From positions 10,513,561 to 10,577,560 of the forward strand of contig NC_069093.1 of assembly GCF_947172395.1 (NCBI RefSeq): a stretch of DNA of 64,000 nucleotides, given 5' to 3'. This document shows, one piece after another, positions 39,691 through 50,488 of the stretch. The translations under genes were made by a program, and so were the position numbers. Under the pieces are notes generated by a model. It was not told the origin of the DNA. It was given only the letters and a program-made list of their open reading frames with translations, and made no database searches. Source of the stretch: Bicyclus anynana (taxonomy: Eukaryota > Arthropoda > Insecta > Lepidoptera > Nymphalidae). Numbering within the stretch: the stretch's first letter is position 1; each line of letters starts with the position of its first letter.

Positions 39691-41854
39691 AGATCAGAGC
39701 ACACATGTCAAGTCAGAAAGCGCCCAGCTATATTCTTTATATGAAACACCTTTCTGCAACGTAGTAATCGGAAACGCAACGTAATACTCGTAGCATCGTG
39801 CGGGACAAGCTTTCGGCTCACTATCTCCGCGCTTACGGCTCCTACGTCCTGAATATGTCCTGAAACTGGTTGATTTGCAAGCTGTGGATGGGCATTACCT
39901 AACCGTAACGAAGTGTGCGCTTGGTTGACGGCGAGGCGATTCGTTTCCGAGTTGATGTATATGTGCGTTATGAACATTAGACCGCAAAACATCTTACTGT
40001 TGTAATATTGGATACAGCTATATTATTTACATAGTAAGACCGCAAATGTCTACTGTACGCGTAAAAACATTGTAATGGCGTCTGCCCGCTACGATACCTT
40101 TTACCATATTTGTTTTATTCATACGTTGTTCAATTCACTATGAAATATTAAACAAAAGTGCGACACGCGTTTTGAAAATGGCCTGAAATCAAATTGAATA
40201 TTTCAAACCTACGTTTTTAACAATAGGTATACATTTTAGATCCATTTTTCGATATTCTGCTGATAGTAACGGTTTTGAAGGCACTGGACGTATTTAAACA
40301 CAATGCTTCTACTGGCGCGTGTCGTTGTATATTCATAAAGCTAAATGTTATACGTTTTTTTAAATAAAAAAAACTCAATATCAAATACTTTTTTTTAAAG
40401 AGTCACCACCAAATTGGAGGAGGGTTGTGGAACTACGCTTCATATCAGTCTCTGTTTAAAGACCCGTTCTCAAAAATTCTGATTTGAAGTCTGGACAAAT
40501 ATTTCTCTAACTAAATATTGCGCTGAAAATGGGGCTCCGCCGGCATCTGAAACTCGGGCATGTCGTCGCTAGGAAGGGCACCACTCAGATATTTTTTTTT
40601 TCAAGTACTAAATATTAATTTTTAAATCTAAAAAAAAAATACAAAATAATTACAAAACATAGTAAACTAAACTACCATCATCAAATAAGATTTTCTTTGA
40701 TTTTTCAAAGAGTTAGTGACTGGTAAATTTACTATATTTTCCCGATGCTCTGTTTTTATAAAAATAAACATAAAAAATATTCATCTATTCTAAGAACCTA
40801 GTTCTTCGTGTCAAAATAATTAACAATAGCTTTTTAGGTTGTGGGTTATTAATTTTTCGATAATGCGTAGTTTAGTAATCAAAAAAATACTTTTGTGCAT
40901 GTTTAATGATATCGTTGGTGTAGGTTTATAGTTCTTCAGTTATAAGTCAAAAACCGAACCTTTTATTTTTAGTTAATTGCTTATAACTTTTGCATTTTTT
41001 GCGAGCGGGCGTTCAACTTTTCAAAAACCATCTACTTATTATTCTGAATTGAATGACACCTCAACCATTTTTATAGGAGACGGAGAACTTTTTTTCTACA
41101 TAAGAGCACATGTGAATTAGACTCTAAAATGAAAATGAAAGATTATTACAGCCATAATACTATGTCAAAATGTTAAATTTAGTGCAATGTCAAATATTTA
41201 CTTGTATTATACCAATAAATTACAAGTAAAAAAACTTTTTAAAAAAAGGTTTTATTTAAACGCTCTAAAAAGAAGAAAATATTTTTTTCTTTCAACATTT
41301 TAACTATCAACTTATAACCTCATTATGTACAACTTAAATGATAATAAAAGCTTGTAATATAACTTAAAATTTGTTTAAAATAAGTAGGTATATGTAAACT
41401 AATAATAATTATTTCAGAATAATTATCATAAGTCAATGAAAAGAAAATTGTAATTTAAATACTCATAAGGTTATAGAAACATTTAACATATAAAGTAACA
41501 TAAGTGTCCATATTGCTGATGACTATCGGACTATTTAAATTAAATTCTACAATGTGCATAGTATCACAACATCTTTAGTGGAAAATGTTTATAAAATAAC
41601 TTAGTAGTGATTTTCTCTCCTCGTAAACAAGTATAAACAGCAACAATAAGTTTGTGTTAGGGAGATAGAAACAAGAATATAACTGTTCCGCTTTCCGACC
41701 CTTTATAAGGTCGTATAAATTTTAACAGAGCGAAAGCCTTACATTTTGTACTTCGAAGCCTATTTAGGACGAGCTGGGTAGTTCAAGATTAATTTTATTA
41801 CGAAGTTAGAGGGTGAGTTAACATTTGAAAATAAAATCCCAGCTATAGTAGTAA
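39691..41854. other. Intergenic, no gene seen
   Basis: AT-rich. 39700-39990 is somewhat GC-richer and carries a 94-codon minus ORF without a recognisable domain. 40400-41500 has long A/T runs. No gene or shared repeat is supported. Confidence 0.5.
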
Positions 41855-42060
41855 CAAGCGAACGCATGTGACTTCGTTCGTGAAATTCAGTTTTTCACAA
41901 ATCCCGCGGGACCTATAATTTTTTTCGGGGTAATAGGTAGCTTTTATGTTGTTCAATAACCATATTTCAGTGAAAAATGCCATTAAAACCGAATAAGCCG
42001 TTTCAAAGGTTAGCCCGGATAAAGAGGCAGACAAACCTTAAAAATGTTTGATAATTTATA
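41855..42060 (-). mobile_element. HelB Helitron, decayed
   Basis: On the minus strand the interior GGGATTTGTGAAAAACTG and the CACGAACGAAGTCACATGCG end are present. CTAG has decayed to CTTG, and the 5' end (TTATAAATTATCAAACA) is altered. Confidence 0.6.
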
Positions 42061-42278
42061 GCTTATTTATACTATTCAAATGCCAATGCATTGTAACGCA
42101 GCCAACATTACATAATATGTATAATCAAGTAATCCAACAAAAAATCACGAAAATAAGAATTATACTTTATTTAGAAAAATAATGGTTTGATTGTAATATA
42201 ATAATATTCAGTTCACGTAGAAACAAACTTCTGGGATGCCATGCTAAGTTTCAATAGACAGTAAACATAGGTAAGACT

Positions 42279-42380
42279 AGTGGCGTGCACATGGCTTTTA
42301 ATCAAGGTTCCTTTTCCGATTCACGTTCGTAATAAATGCTCAGAATAGGCAGCGCATCTTTGTATCTATGAAGTGGCAGG
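42279..42380. mobile_element. M7 short inverted-end element
   Basis: AGTGGCGTGCACATGGCTTT at the left. GCATCTTTGTATCTATGAAG and TGGCA close the right end. The same ends bracket 48395-48818. The phrase AGTGGCGTGC is a familiar terminus of lepidopteran MITEs. Confidence 0.6.
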
Positions 42381-42474
42381 CGATGAGATGAACGTTCGTC
42401 AACATATTTTGATAAACAATTATATCTCAGAATTCTCAGATACAGTTACTGAGCATCCGTCAACGCAGAAACGA

Positions 42475-42540
42475 GATTACGACTAATCAATCAAGAAAGA
42501 TGGTAGGGAAGGGAATCGTCGACGATTAATCAAGTAATGT
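42475..42540. repeat. Direct repeat with ATTAATCAAGTAA, copy 1
   Basis: GATTACGACTAATCAATCAA ... CGATTAATCAAGTAATG recurs at 43617-43675 in the same order and spacing. Between the copies the sequence is not alike. Confidence 0.55.
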
Positions 42541-42659
42541 CGCGTTAAACACTGACAGCCATGGCGCTACGAATGTAAATAAATCTTATGAAATAAGATA
42601 TTATCTGTATTACATTGTCGCTGAAATATTCTTGATTATTATTATGCGAATGTAATTAT

Positions 42660-42862
42660 CATCATGGTCATTATTAGCCGATGGGCGTTCATTGCTGGAC
42701 GTAGACCTCTTGCATGAAGTTACCAACACCACTGTCTCGAGCCGCCAGCATCCAGTGGCTCCTGATGGATATTGTTAGTCCACAGAAGGTCGACCAACAC
42801 TGGCGCTTTGACCTGAAAGGGGTTCGCTATTCAAGCACGTTGGAACCCCAATGTCCCATGAA
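42660..42862 (-). mobile_element. RTE LINE 3' fragment
   Basis: On the minus strand: CATTGGGGTTCCAACGTGC, AAAGCGCCAGTGTTGGTCG, GGAGCCACTGGATGCTGGCG, a GTCTACGTCCAGCAATGAAC end and a TGATGATAATTA tail. The frame is broken. Confidence 0.7.
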
Positions 42863-44388
42863 CTATAAATAAATATAAAAAATAAACTTTTATAAAATAA
42901 TAAAAGTGTATATAATTTTATACTTCCTTTTTAATTTTTATTTATATTAAGTTTAGGTACCTAATTAATTTAGTTAAATATAATCGCTTAGTTAGTGAAA
43001 ATAATAATTGTATATATATTTACTTTGTGAGATAAAATAAAATAAATTACGCAAAGTAAAAAATTAACGTGTAAGTAATACTGAAATATTAGTTAGAAAT
43101 TACCATAATACGATTAGATAATCGAAGTTCGGGGTTAAATTAACGAGGTTAATAATTGCTGTTTAGTGAAACATTAGCGAAATTAACATAATATAATCCA
43201 GATATAGTACAGTAATAATTGTTAGTTTGTGGTAATACCTTTTGAAGGAGTTTTTAACAGGAAATTCAAATTGTAAGAATACAAAAATATAAAATGAATG
43301 AATGCGTCAATAAGAAGTCAATCATGAGTTAACCAGATATGTGTTTGAATTTTTCTTTGAAGAAGTCATTCGTCATGAGGATAAAATGTTATAAGACAGT
43401 TTATTTTTTAATTGAACCTATTTTCAAAGAAAATGTTATAAATTATTTGCATATCTTTCTGTACCCAATGTAAAAATCTTCAACTGGTCAACTAAATTTC
43501 TGAAATAAGTAAACTATCAAAATGAAGTTTTAACTACAGGCTATAAATCCCTGTCATGGATACGTCAAATTAATAGATGCGACACAATAACTCAGTATCA
43601 ATCAAGTCATAAACTTGATTACAACTAATCAATCAAGACTGGACGAATGTTGCTGACAATTAATCAAGTAACGTAACACCGAATTAGAGCAATCTAAAAT
43701 CAAAATTAACTATTTCTACCCATTACCAGAAAGAGAATTTAGATTTTTTTTAAAACTGTATATCACATTACCTACTACCTTAATTTAATAATTGATTTGT
43801 TTAAATAAATTTCACTTATTAATTTGTATGTGCGAGTATATTCTAATTAATTAAAATGTCGAAATAATACCGACGTAATCTCGACACTTTCCTTTCTTTT
43901 ACTTACTCTGACTACCTATATTAACCTAAATGCTATTTATGATCTACCTATATTCTCATTTCGTTAAATAAGCAAGAATAACCTACTATATTCGTATTTT
44001 TTTAATAAAGACTTACTTTTATTGGTCAAAATTTGTTTTTGTTGTTGTTGTTACTCTCTTTGGAAATATCCGTCAGTCAATAAATACTTTTATAACCTCA
44101 AATTGAATAAAACAAAGGACTTTGTCAAGATAATTTATCATCCAGAAGGGCTTTTCGGGAACACTCACTATTTACATTAAACCTACTCTACAGTTATCCC
44201 TTGTCACACGTAAACTGACAAAAAAGGCTTACACGTATCTCATGCTAAAAGGCTTCAAAGAAAATCTTTTTAGCTTCAAAGTTTTAGGGCGCACTGATTA
44301 ATGGTATATATCCCCTTTCGTATAAAAACAAAGCCACACACAAACGGCACTCCGGAATAAAAGCAAATTTGCTTAGTCCGCTCCTCAA
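42863..44388. other. Intergenic, no gene seen
   Basis: Very AT-rich. The second direct repeat copy (43617-43675) and a short (GTT)n at about 44036 are the only structures noted. Confidence 0.5.
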
Positions 44389-44515
44389 ATGGAATGGCAC
44401 TACGTAATTGTGTTTGTTTCAGTCAAATTACTCAGCGAGGGTGCAAGTGGCGTCGTTAGTCGCCTCTCCCATAGCGTCCGGTCGACGCTCGTAATAATTA
44501 GCAGTCAGACGGCAC
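44389..44515 (+). repeat. Dispersed repeat (ACTACGTAATTGTG), copy 1
   Basis: GGCACTACGTAATTGTGTTT, AATTACTCAG, AAGTGGCGTCGTTAGTCG and AATTAGCAGTCAGACGG recur at 61374-61480, and more distantly at 62928-63010. The 113-codon ORF here is not credible as a gene. Confidence 0.65.
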
Positions 44516-44671
44516 TATGCTCGTACCTACTTGACAACTTCGCTACAATCACGTTCGTCGTAAATTCCACATTCCTGCTATTTCGGTGGTTTAATCTGAG
44601 CGAGCGAGCTTCTCTAGGTGTTTTTTTCGTAAAATCGTATAATTCTCATATGAGTTTCAGTCACAATGTGT

Positions 44672-44818
44672 GTGACTGGTCCCTGATTAGGTGGACTGAC
44701 GATATAAACCGGAGTGTAGGGAGCCGCTAGATGCTGGCAGCTCGAAACCTTGGTGATTGGAAGTCTATGGTCCAGGGGTGGACGTTCATCGGTAGATAAT
44801 GACGATGGTGATGCCGAT
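44672..44818 (+). mobile_element. RTE LINE 3' fragment
   Basis: AGGTGGACTGACGATATAAA encodes the RWTDDI motif. It continues through GGGAGCCGC, a stop, TGGAAGTCTATGGTCCAG and ATCGGTAGATAATGACGATG. Confidence 0.7.
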
Positions 44819-44866
44819 AATGACTTTTTTTGCCAATCAAATCTCATTTTTTGTCAAACTTGCGAA

Positions 44867-44926
44867 AATAATTCCTTCCAAGTATTGTATATACTTGAGT
44901 ACATACAATATTTGGAAGGAATTATT
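44867..44926. repeat. Near-perfect 60-bp palindrome
   Basis: AATAATTCCTTCCAAGTATT and its reverse complement flank a short loop (TTGAG region), with one or two mismatches. It is of pre-miRNA-like size, but the near-complete pairing without bulges fits a foldback element better. Confidence 0.8.
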
Positions 44927-45060
44927 AAAACGTAATTGTAAGATTATGTTTTCCTTTAATAAAAAAAAATGATGACTCCAATTATTTAAGATTCACACCA
45001 TATCTCTTTACAACTTACAACCAAAGGAAACCTGAAAAAATCAGAGTTTTAAGCTTTTCT

Positions 45061-45144
45061 AAATGCAGCTTTGTTCCATTGAACAAAGTTGCATTTAGCA
45101 AGCAAATTTTAAATCCCAGCTTCGCTCCATTGATCAAAGCTGGG
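45061..45144. repeat. Two adjacent hairpins with similar stems
   Basis: Hairpin 1 (45061-45096): AAATGCAGCTTTGTTC / GAACAAAGTTGCATTT, one mismatch. Hairpin 2 (45115-45144): CCCAGCTTCGCTC / GATCAAAGCTGGG. Both loops read around CCATT. Confidence 0.75.
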
Positions 45145-45205
45145 TATTGAACCACTATGTTGTAAACCAAGGCATTATCCTACCAATTGCGCTATTTTTA
45201 GCGCA
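45113..45205 (-). other. tRNA-like SINE head
   Basis: On the minus strand GCGCAATTGGTAGGATAATG resembles box A and GTGGTTCAATACCCAGC resembles box B, at tRNA-like spacing. The acceptor stem does not close. It overlaps hairpin 2, so the hairpins may be the body of a short SINE. Confidence 0.5.
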
Positions 45206-45220
45206 GTAAAAATTACTATT

Positions 45221-45504
45221 CTAGACCAGGCACTGTGAGGTATTCAGTGTGCACAATTCAAGGACCGCATTCTGTTTAGAGTTTTGAACTCGGAAAAGCA
45301 TCCCGATTTCTACTCGTCATGTTTTCAAGAGATTAGTTGGTGCCTTTGGTGTCGTGTCGATGATAGTACCTTTAACAAAAGAATGAACCAACAAAACTCC
45401 TGGCAACAAATACAAAATCGTAATTTGTATGCTTTTCTGAATTTAAAACTATAAACAGAATGTGGTCCTCGTATTATGTGCATTCAATACCTCACATTTC
45501 CTAG
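45221..45504. mobile_element. M3 inverted-repeat element, uninterrupted
   Basis: The arms of about 85 bp begin CTAGACCAGGCACTGTGAGG and end CCTCACATTTCCTAG. Inside, GGACCGCATTCTGTTTAGAG mirrors the right arm's CAGAATGTGGTCC. It is the empty form of 18345-18890. Confidence 0.8.
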
Positions 45505-45518
45505 TCTATCTATACTTA

Positions 45519-45729
45519 TCTATACTAATATTATAAAGCTGAAGAGTTAGTTTGTTTGTTTGTTTATTTGTTTGATTGAACGCGCTAATCTCAGGAACTA
45601 CTGGTCCGATTTGAAAAATTCTTTCAGTGTTAGATAGCCCATATATTGAGGGAGACTATAGGCTATATTATATATATATATATAACGGAACGGGAACCAC
45701 GTGGGTGAAACCGCGCGGCGTCAGCTAGT
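45519..45729 (+). mobile_element. HelA (Lep1-like) Helitron
   Basis: TCTATACTAATATTATAAAG after an A, a short (GTTT)n expansion, GAACGCGCTAATCTCAGG, and GCGTCAGCTAG before a T. The stretch ahead of the hairpin is replaced by (TA)n. Confidence 0.85.
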
Positions 45730-45822
45730 TATTGATAAACGTCACACTAACGTTTAACGCTATCAAGTACATCTAGTTTACCACTATCACGTCACAATGA
45801 ATAAACTGTAGACTCACACACA

Positions 45823-45883
45823 CACACTTCTGTAAATCTACAGTTTATTCACAATGAATAAACTGTAGATTTACAGAAGTGTG
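45823..45883. repeat. Perfect 61-bp palindrome
   Basis: Two 29-bp arms starting CACACTTCTGTAAATCTACA are exact reverse complements around a CAA spacer. A third partial arm (AATGAATAAACTGTAGA) lies at 45796-45812, separated by a (CA)n run. Perfect arms of this length point to recent origin. Confidence 0.95.
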
Positions 45884-46467
45884 CATTACTAACGTAGGTA
45901 CAAGAAAGTGATGCCAAATCCCCGTCTCTAAGTAGGTCGAAAACAAGACCCTTTTCTCGTTATTTTCGTGACTCAGTGCTCTTTTTCAAACCGAAAGGTT
46001 CCGTGTGTGACGTTCGAAGAGAAAAAGATATAGTTCCTCCAGGAAATGGGCCATTCACCGCCCTTTCCAGCTATCGGGTTTTAGCAATTTGCTTTGAGAG
46101 ATTTCTTTTTGAAAATAGAATGAATTGAGAAGCGGAATATGTTGGCTATTGTTTCGATTAGTCTTGTCGCTTTCTCGATCAGTAATTCAAATCATCGGTA
46201 CAAAGTAATTCAATATCTGGTAAAAAATATTTAGATGTTAGGTATCTCTGTAATTTTTTTTGCGATCACAATCTGATGGTAATTGACCTGGATCGGTAAT
46301 TGCCACTCGGGTCTGAAGAAGGCTAATTTTTGTAGGCCAAATAAGCGCCCGCCCAGCTCCAGAATGATAAGCTTATGGAGCGAGCTGGGTCAACGGTCAA
46401 CCCTTAGTGGCTAAAATAAAACAAAAACAAGCGCTCAGGAACATCTTGGAACACCTGCAGGCCAATT

Positions 46468-46640
46468 TACTAACTTTGACGTTTGTTAGTTGACATATAC
46501 GAAATTTACCAAATAAGTACTAAGGTAGCTCTTAAGTCACGTGATCTCGTATTAATTATTTATTTCATGATAAAAATGTGCCTACTGACAATACTTCGTG
46601 GATATCATAAAGTAGGTAGTTGACATTTACCAGTAGGTTA
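46468..46640. repeat. Dispersed repeat with GTTAGTTGACAT, copy 2
   Basis: ACTAACTTTGACGTTTGTTA, GTTGACATATACGAAATTTA and AAAGTAGGTAGTTGACAT match 20005-20180 in reverse. Confidence 0.5.
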
Positions 46641-46809
46641 CACAAACAGTTCACAGTGGGTAACACAAAAATGCGATTGTTATGATTTGTTGTTAATTAG
46701 GTATATTAGGTAGCTAACATACGTCAAAATTCTAAATAGGCCGGCTGACCTAATCGGTCTGATTATCATTCACCGTTGGTTTTTTATTTGACTACTCTTA
46801 CAAATTACA

Positions 46810-47127
46810 ACCCCGTGATAGCCCAGTGGATATGACCTCTGCCTCCGATTCCGGAGGGTGTGGGTTCGAATCCGGTCCGGGGCATGCACCTCCAACTTTT
46901 CAGTTGTGTGCATTTTATGAAATTAAATATCACGTGTCTCAAACGGTGAAGGTAAACATCGTGAGAAAACCTGCATACCAGAGAATTATCTCAATTCTCT
47001 GCGTGTGTGAAGTCTGCCAATCCGCATTGGGCCAGCGTGGTGGACTATTGGCCTAATCCCTCTCATTATGAGAGGAGACTCGAGCTCAGCAGTGAGCCGA
47101 ATATGGGTTGATGACGATGACGACAAA
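46810..47127 (+). mobile_element. S1 SINE, full length, well preserved
   Basis: CCCGTGATAGCCCAGTGG, ATATGACCTCTGCCTCCGAT, GGGTTCGAATCCGGTCCGG, AAACGGTGAAGGTAAACATC, GTGTGAAGTCTGCCAATCC, CAGTGAGCCGAATATGGG, and a tail of TGATGACGATGACGAC. It is the best reference copy of S1 in the window. Confidence 0.95.
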
Positions 47128-47727
47128 TTACAAATTCTACTACTACTACTGCTAAAACAATTTGTCAAAGGCCAAAGTCAAGTCTAAATTCATTTAAATA
47201 TTTCAATTAGGCTTAGTTTATAAGAACTTATAAAACGTCAGCTAATTTAGATAATGGTGATAATTAAAATCAAAAACTTAAAATAGAAACTTTGAAACGT
47301 TTTATAAGCATATCGCAACCACTAATAAAATAAAATGAAAATGTAAAGTAAAATAAAACGTACAGTCATTTACATAAAATCTTATCTCTATTCCACTCGA
47401 AATTTTAAACATTATATAAAGCTGAACAAAATTGTTTTAGTTTTTTCTTTGTAGTTTTCAACAGTTTTAGTTGAAGTATGTACTTTGGCAATAACTAATT
47501 TATAATGTGATACGTGCGATTAAAAACATCGCTAAGGCGATAACAAATTTTGCATTTCATAGCTTTTAATATTAACGGAAAGAAGTACCTATTCCCTTTA
47601 GAAGGTTTTTATTCCCTTGTAGGTGTAAAATTAAGCAACGGTATCTGTAGACTTCGTTAATATAGAAGGATATATTAAGCTCTATTTTCTTGGTTTGATC
47701 TACAGGCTTCTACTATCTTTGACGTAT

Positions 47728-47865
47728 AATTATTGACATATACGAAAGTCAGATTTTATGTAAAAATGTCATCCGGTGCTTACTGGTGGTTATCACACAG
47801 TAGGTAAATGATATTTTGTCAATTTATTTGATGTTTATTTTAATGGGTTGATATTGAAGACTAAA
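47728..47865. repeat. Dispersed repeat with GTTAGTTGACAT, copy 3
   Basis: TTGACATATACGAAAGTCAG, ATGTCATCCGGTGCTTACTG and GATGTTTATTTTAATGGG match the 20-kb copy in reverse. Confidence 0.5.
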
Positions 47866-47878
47866 ATAGTGAATATAG

Positions 47879-48034
47879 TCTGGCAAGTTCGTTGATGACA
47901 CTCCCATGATATGCGGGCGACGAGGGGAAAGACTGCGCGGGTGTGAAATCGTGCAGTCGTGGGTCATTCATCGCTATACGCCCCCCGGCTCGCTCCCGCA
48001 TCGGGAGTGTTACGAATGAAGTTGCCAGGATAGC
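47879..48034. mobile_element. M4 inverted-repeat element, copy 2
   Basis: CTGGCAAGTTCGTTGATGAC and ACACTCCC at the left mirror GGGAGTGTTACGAATGAAG and TTGCCAG at the right. The core includes AAAGACTGCGCGGGTGTGAA, seen in reverse within 16375-16576. Confidence 0.7.
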
Positions 48035-48394
48035 TGGATATATTTTGATATTATTATACCTGTATGCGTTTCTAAGAAAAAATGTGTCTTGGACAATTCC
48101 TGACGGACAGATCGATAGACAGACAGCAAAGTAGCCCTATAAGGGTTCCGTATTTTCTTTTTAGGCAAAAAAAACATTTATTATTGGAAAATTCCACAGC
48201 AGGAGTAATTACATTACACAAGTTGCTTAATGAAACAAAGAAGCTTGGTACGAAGGCTCAGCATTAGACATTTTGATTAATTTTTAGCCGGTGTAATCTG
48301 TCAAGGGAGTTTCTCGCTTCCCGCAACTACGGCAATCAATCTGCTACGGACTTATGTACATTTGTTTCTATTTTACCCAGACACACTTGTACAC

Positions 48395-48818
48395 AGTGGC
48401 GTGCTTAAGGTTTTTAACTAGGGTTTCCGACCGATTCTGGAGGGTGTGGGTTTGAATCTGGTCCGGGGCATGCACCTCCAACTTTTCAGTTGTGTGCATT
48501 TTAAGAAATTAAATATCACGTGTCTCAAACGGTGAAGGAAAAACATCGTAAGGAAACCTGCATACCAGAGGTTTTTTTTAATTCTCTGCATGTGTGAAGT
48601 CTGCCAATCCGCATTGGGCCAGCGTGGTAGATTAGTGGTTGCCCTAATCCCTTTCATTCTGAGAGGAGATTCGACCTCAGCAGGGAGCCGAATATGGGTT
48701 AATAATGAGGCATTATACGTACAAATTGTAAAATTAAAAATTCCTTAAATACAGGGTAGGCACTGCATTTTTGCATCTACGGAGTGCATGTCACTACTTG
48801 TACAGTAACTACTTGATA
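48395..48818. mobile_element. M7 element carrying an S1 SINE
   Basis: CAGTGGCGTGCTTAAGG starts it. GCATTTTTGCATCTACGGAG and GTGCATGTCACTAC end it. Together they correspond to both ends of the short element at 42279-42380. Confidence 0.6.
48423..48712 (+). mobile_element. S1 SINE nested in M7, head truncated
   Basis: Begins inside the head (TCCGACCGATTCTGGAGGG). Box B reads GGGTTTGAATCTGG, the body is complete, and it ends GGGTTAATAATGAGG. Confidence 0.85.
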
Positions 48819-48870
48819 CAAATCACCATTTTGGCGTGTCGCGATGTTTCGTCACGTCCTAAGTCAATCG

Positions 48871-49031
48871 GGGGTGTGATTCCGCTATTTTATACTCGTC
48901 ACTGTAATATTCGCCTATAGTTTTATTAGAATTTAGACTTTATTTCTATGGGATGCCAAAAATAAAATGTCACTAACAACGCAGTTGCCATGGAGATGAG
49001 CGATTTCACATCGCTGTAACTTTACAGAAGA
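48871..49031. repeat. Dispersed repeat, inverted relative to 29.9 kb
   Basis: GGTGTGATTCCGCTATTTTA, TAAAATGTCACTAACAACG and ATCGCTGTAACTTTACAGAA correspond in reverse to 29889-30034. Confidence 0.65.
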
Positions 49032-49435
49032 CAGGAGCTGACCCGCCGCATAAGACTTACATGATATAATTGTCACGTTGTCAAAAACGTTAGATAAAAT
49101 ATTGAAATTACTATTGGCAAGGAGATGTACGAGTAATCGCAGTAGAATAATTAAAGTGGTATTGTTCTATGCAGAACCCTAAAATCCACCACTCGGTTCC
49201 CGCATAAGTAATGCCGTAATTAATGCGTTAAAATGTAGGCCACATCTATTGAAAGATTTCATTAAACACTACTATGTAGTAATCCCGCATAAAATCATTT
49301 GAAACATTATTGAATTTACAAGAAGAAAATAATAATAAGAAGAATTTTATTACCATGCCTATTGCATACACAACTCAATATCATCTGTGATATTTTCCTG
49401 TCCAATTACGCTACACTGTCCAGCTGGCCTAATTG

Positions 49436-49512
49436 GTCACTAATTTGGTCTTTATTAACAATCTATCAAAATAAACATCAAATCTACTAAGATGTAGCTA
49501 CTGTATTATATC
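49436..49512. repeat. Dispersed repeat with GTTAGTTGACAT, copy 4 fragment
   Basis: TCACTAATTTGGTCTTTATT and AAAATAAACATCAAATC match the left part of 20005-20180 in the same orientation. Confidence 0.5.
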
Positions 49513-50030
49513 CAACCAAACCAATCAAGGGTTGTTTTGGTTGAAATTGATGAAAATAAATGTTAGATAGAATCTCAGATTCGTATGTGTTAGCTTAAGT
49601 TAGTGAATTAAATGAAATTTCGTTTTAAAATTTTCAATTAAACTTTGTCAGCCCAGGATCCGTGGAACATTTTTTTAATTGATTACTATCAAGTTAATTT
49701 TGCGTGAGTAGCTTCATCTTGGTGAGACGCTCAATTTTTTTATTTACGAAAATTCTCGATCCTGGTATCTAACTGGGTTACCGGGTAATAAAATTTTCTG
49801 AGCATCGGAACGAAATAATGTTCCTCGCAATTTTTAGGACATTGTGGCTGTTAAGTTAAATAACTATTAAATAAGCAACAGCAACTGGTTGGCAACCCAG
49901 CTACCATAATCAAGAATTTCCCTAAATAAAAAAATTTGGTATCCTGGGCTATGTCTCTTATTGAAACCTAAGATTTCACTTAACCTATATTATGTAAAAA
50001 TCTTTTCAGTTGGTTCTGTATGAGATGATG

Positions 50031-50150
50031 GATGACCGCGTGGCCTAGTAGATAACTATATGGTGATCCAAGTTATGTCTGCATCCAATTTTTTTTGGTG
50101 GGTTCGACTCCCAGAACTGGAAAATATTTGTTTAACAAGACGTTTTGTTT
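50031..50150 (+). mobile_element. tRNA-headed SINE remnant, separate family
   Basis: GACCGCGTGGCCTAGTAGAT resembles box A and GGTGGGTTCGACTCCCAG matches box B. The body AACTGGAAAATATTTGTTTA differs from S1, S2 and S3. It is single copy here. Confidence 0.55.
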
Positions 50151-50291
50151 TTACGTGATTGTATTTATATTAGGTAGTAAAAGATGGAATCAGATATGTT
50201 AGTATCCATAACAAAGGGCTATCGTGTATTGTCCAAATATATTTATAATCTATGATTCTGTGTGATGAGAGGTTCTTTCTTTTCTTATAAC

Positions 50292-50488
50292 GAACTAGCT
50301 GACGCCGCGCGGTTTCACCCGCGTGTTTACCGTTTCCGTAGGAATACAGGGACAATATAGCCTATAGCCTTCCTCGATAAATGGGCTATCTAATACTGAA
50401 AGATTTTTTCAAATCGGGCCAGTAGTTCCTGAGATTAGGGCGTTCAAACAAACAAACAAATTCTTCAGCTTTATAAAATTAGTATAGG
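50292..50488 (-). mobile_element. HelA (Lep1-like) Helitron, complete
   Basis: On the minus strand: CCTATACTAATTTTATAAAG start, CTAATCTCAGGAACTACTGG, GAAACCGCGCGGCGTCAGC and CTAG before a T. Confidence 0.85.

Noticed and set aside
39708..39992. 94-codon minus ORF as a host exon
   Set aside because: No recognisable domain, no splice signals, and neighbouring sequence is a MITE.
44389..44847. 113-codon plus ORF and 77-codon minus ORF
   Set aside because: Both fall in dispersed repeats (the ACTACGTAATTGTG family and an RTE fragment) and match no protein family.
50031..50150. Functional tRNA gene
   Set aside because: Box A and B are present, but acceptor and anticodon stems do not close, and a SINE body follows. 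The same holds for 38738-38815 and 45113-45205.
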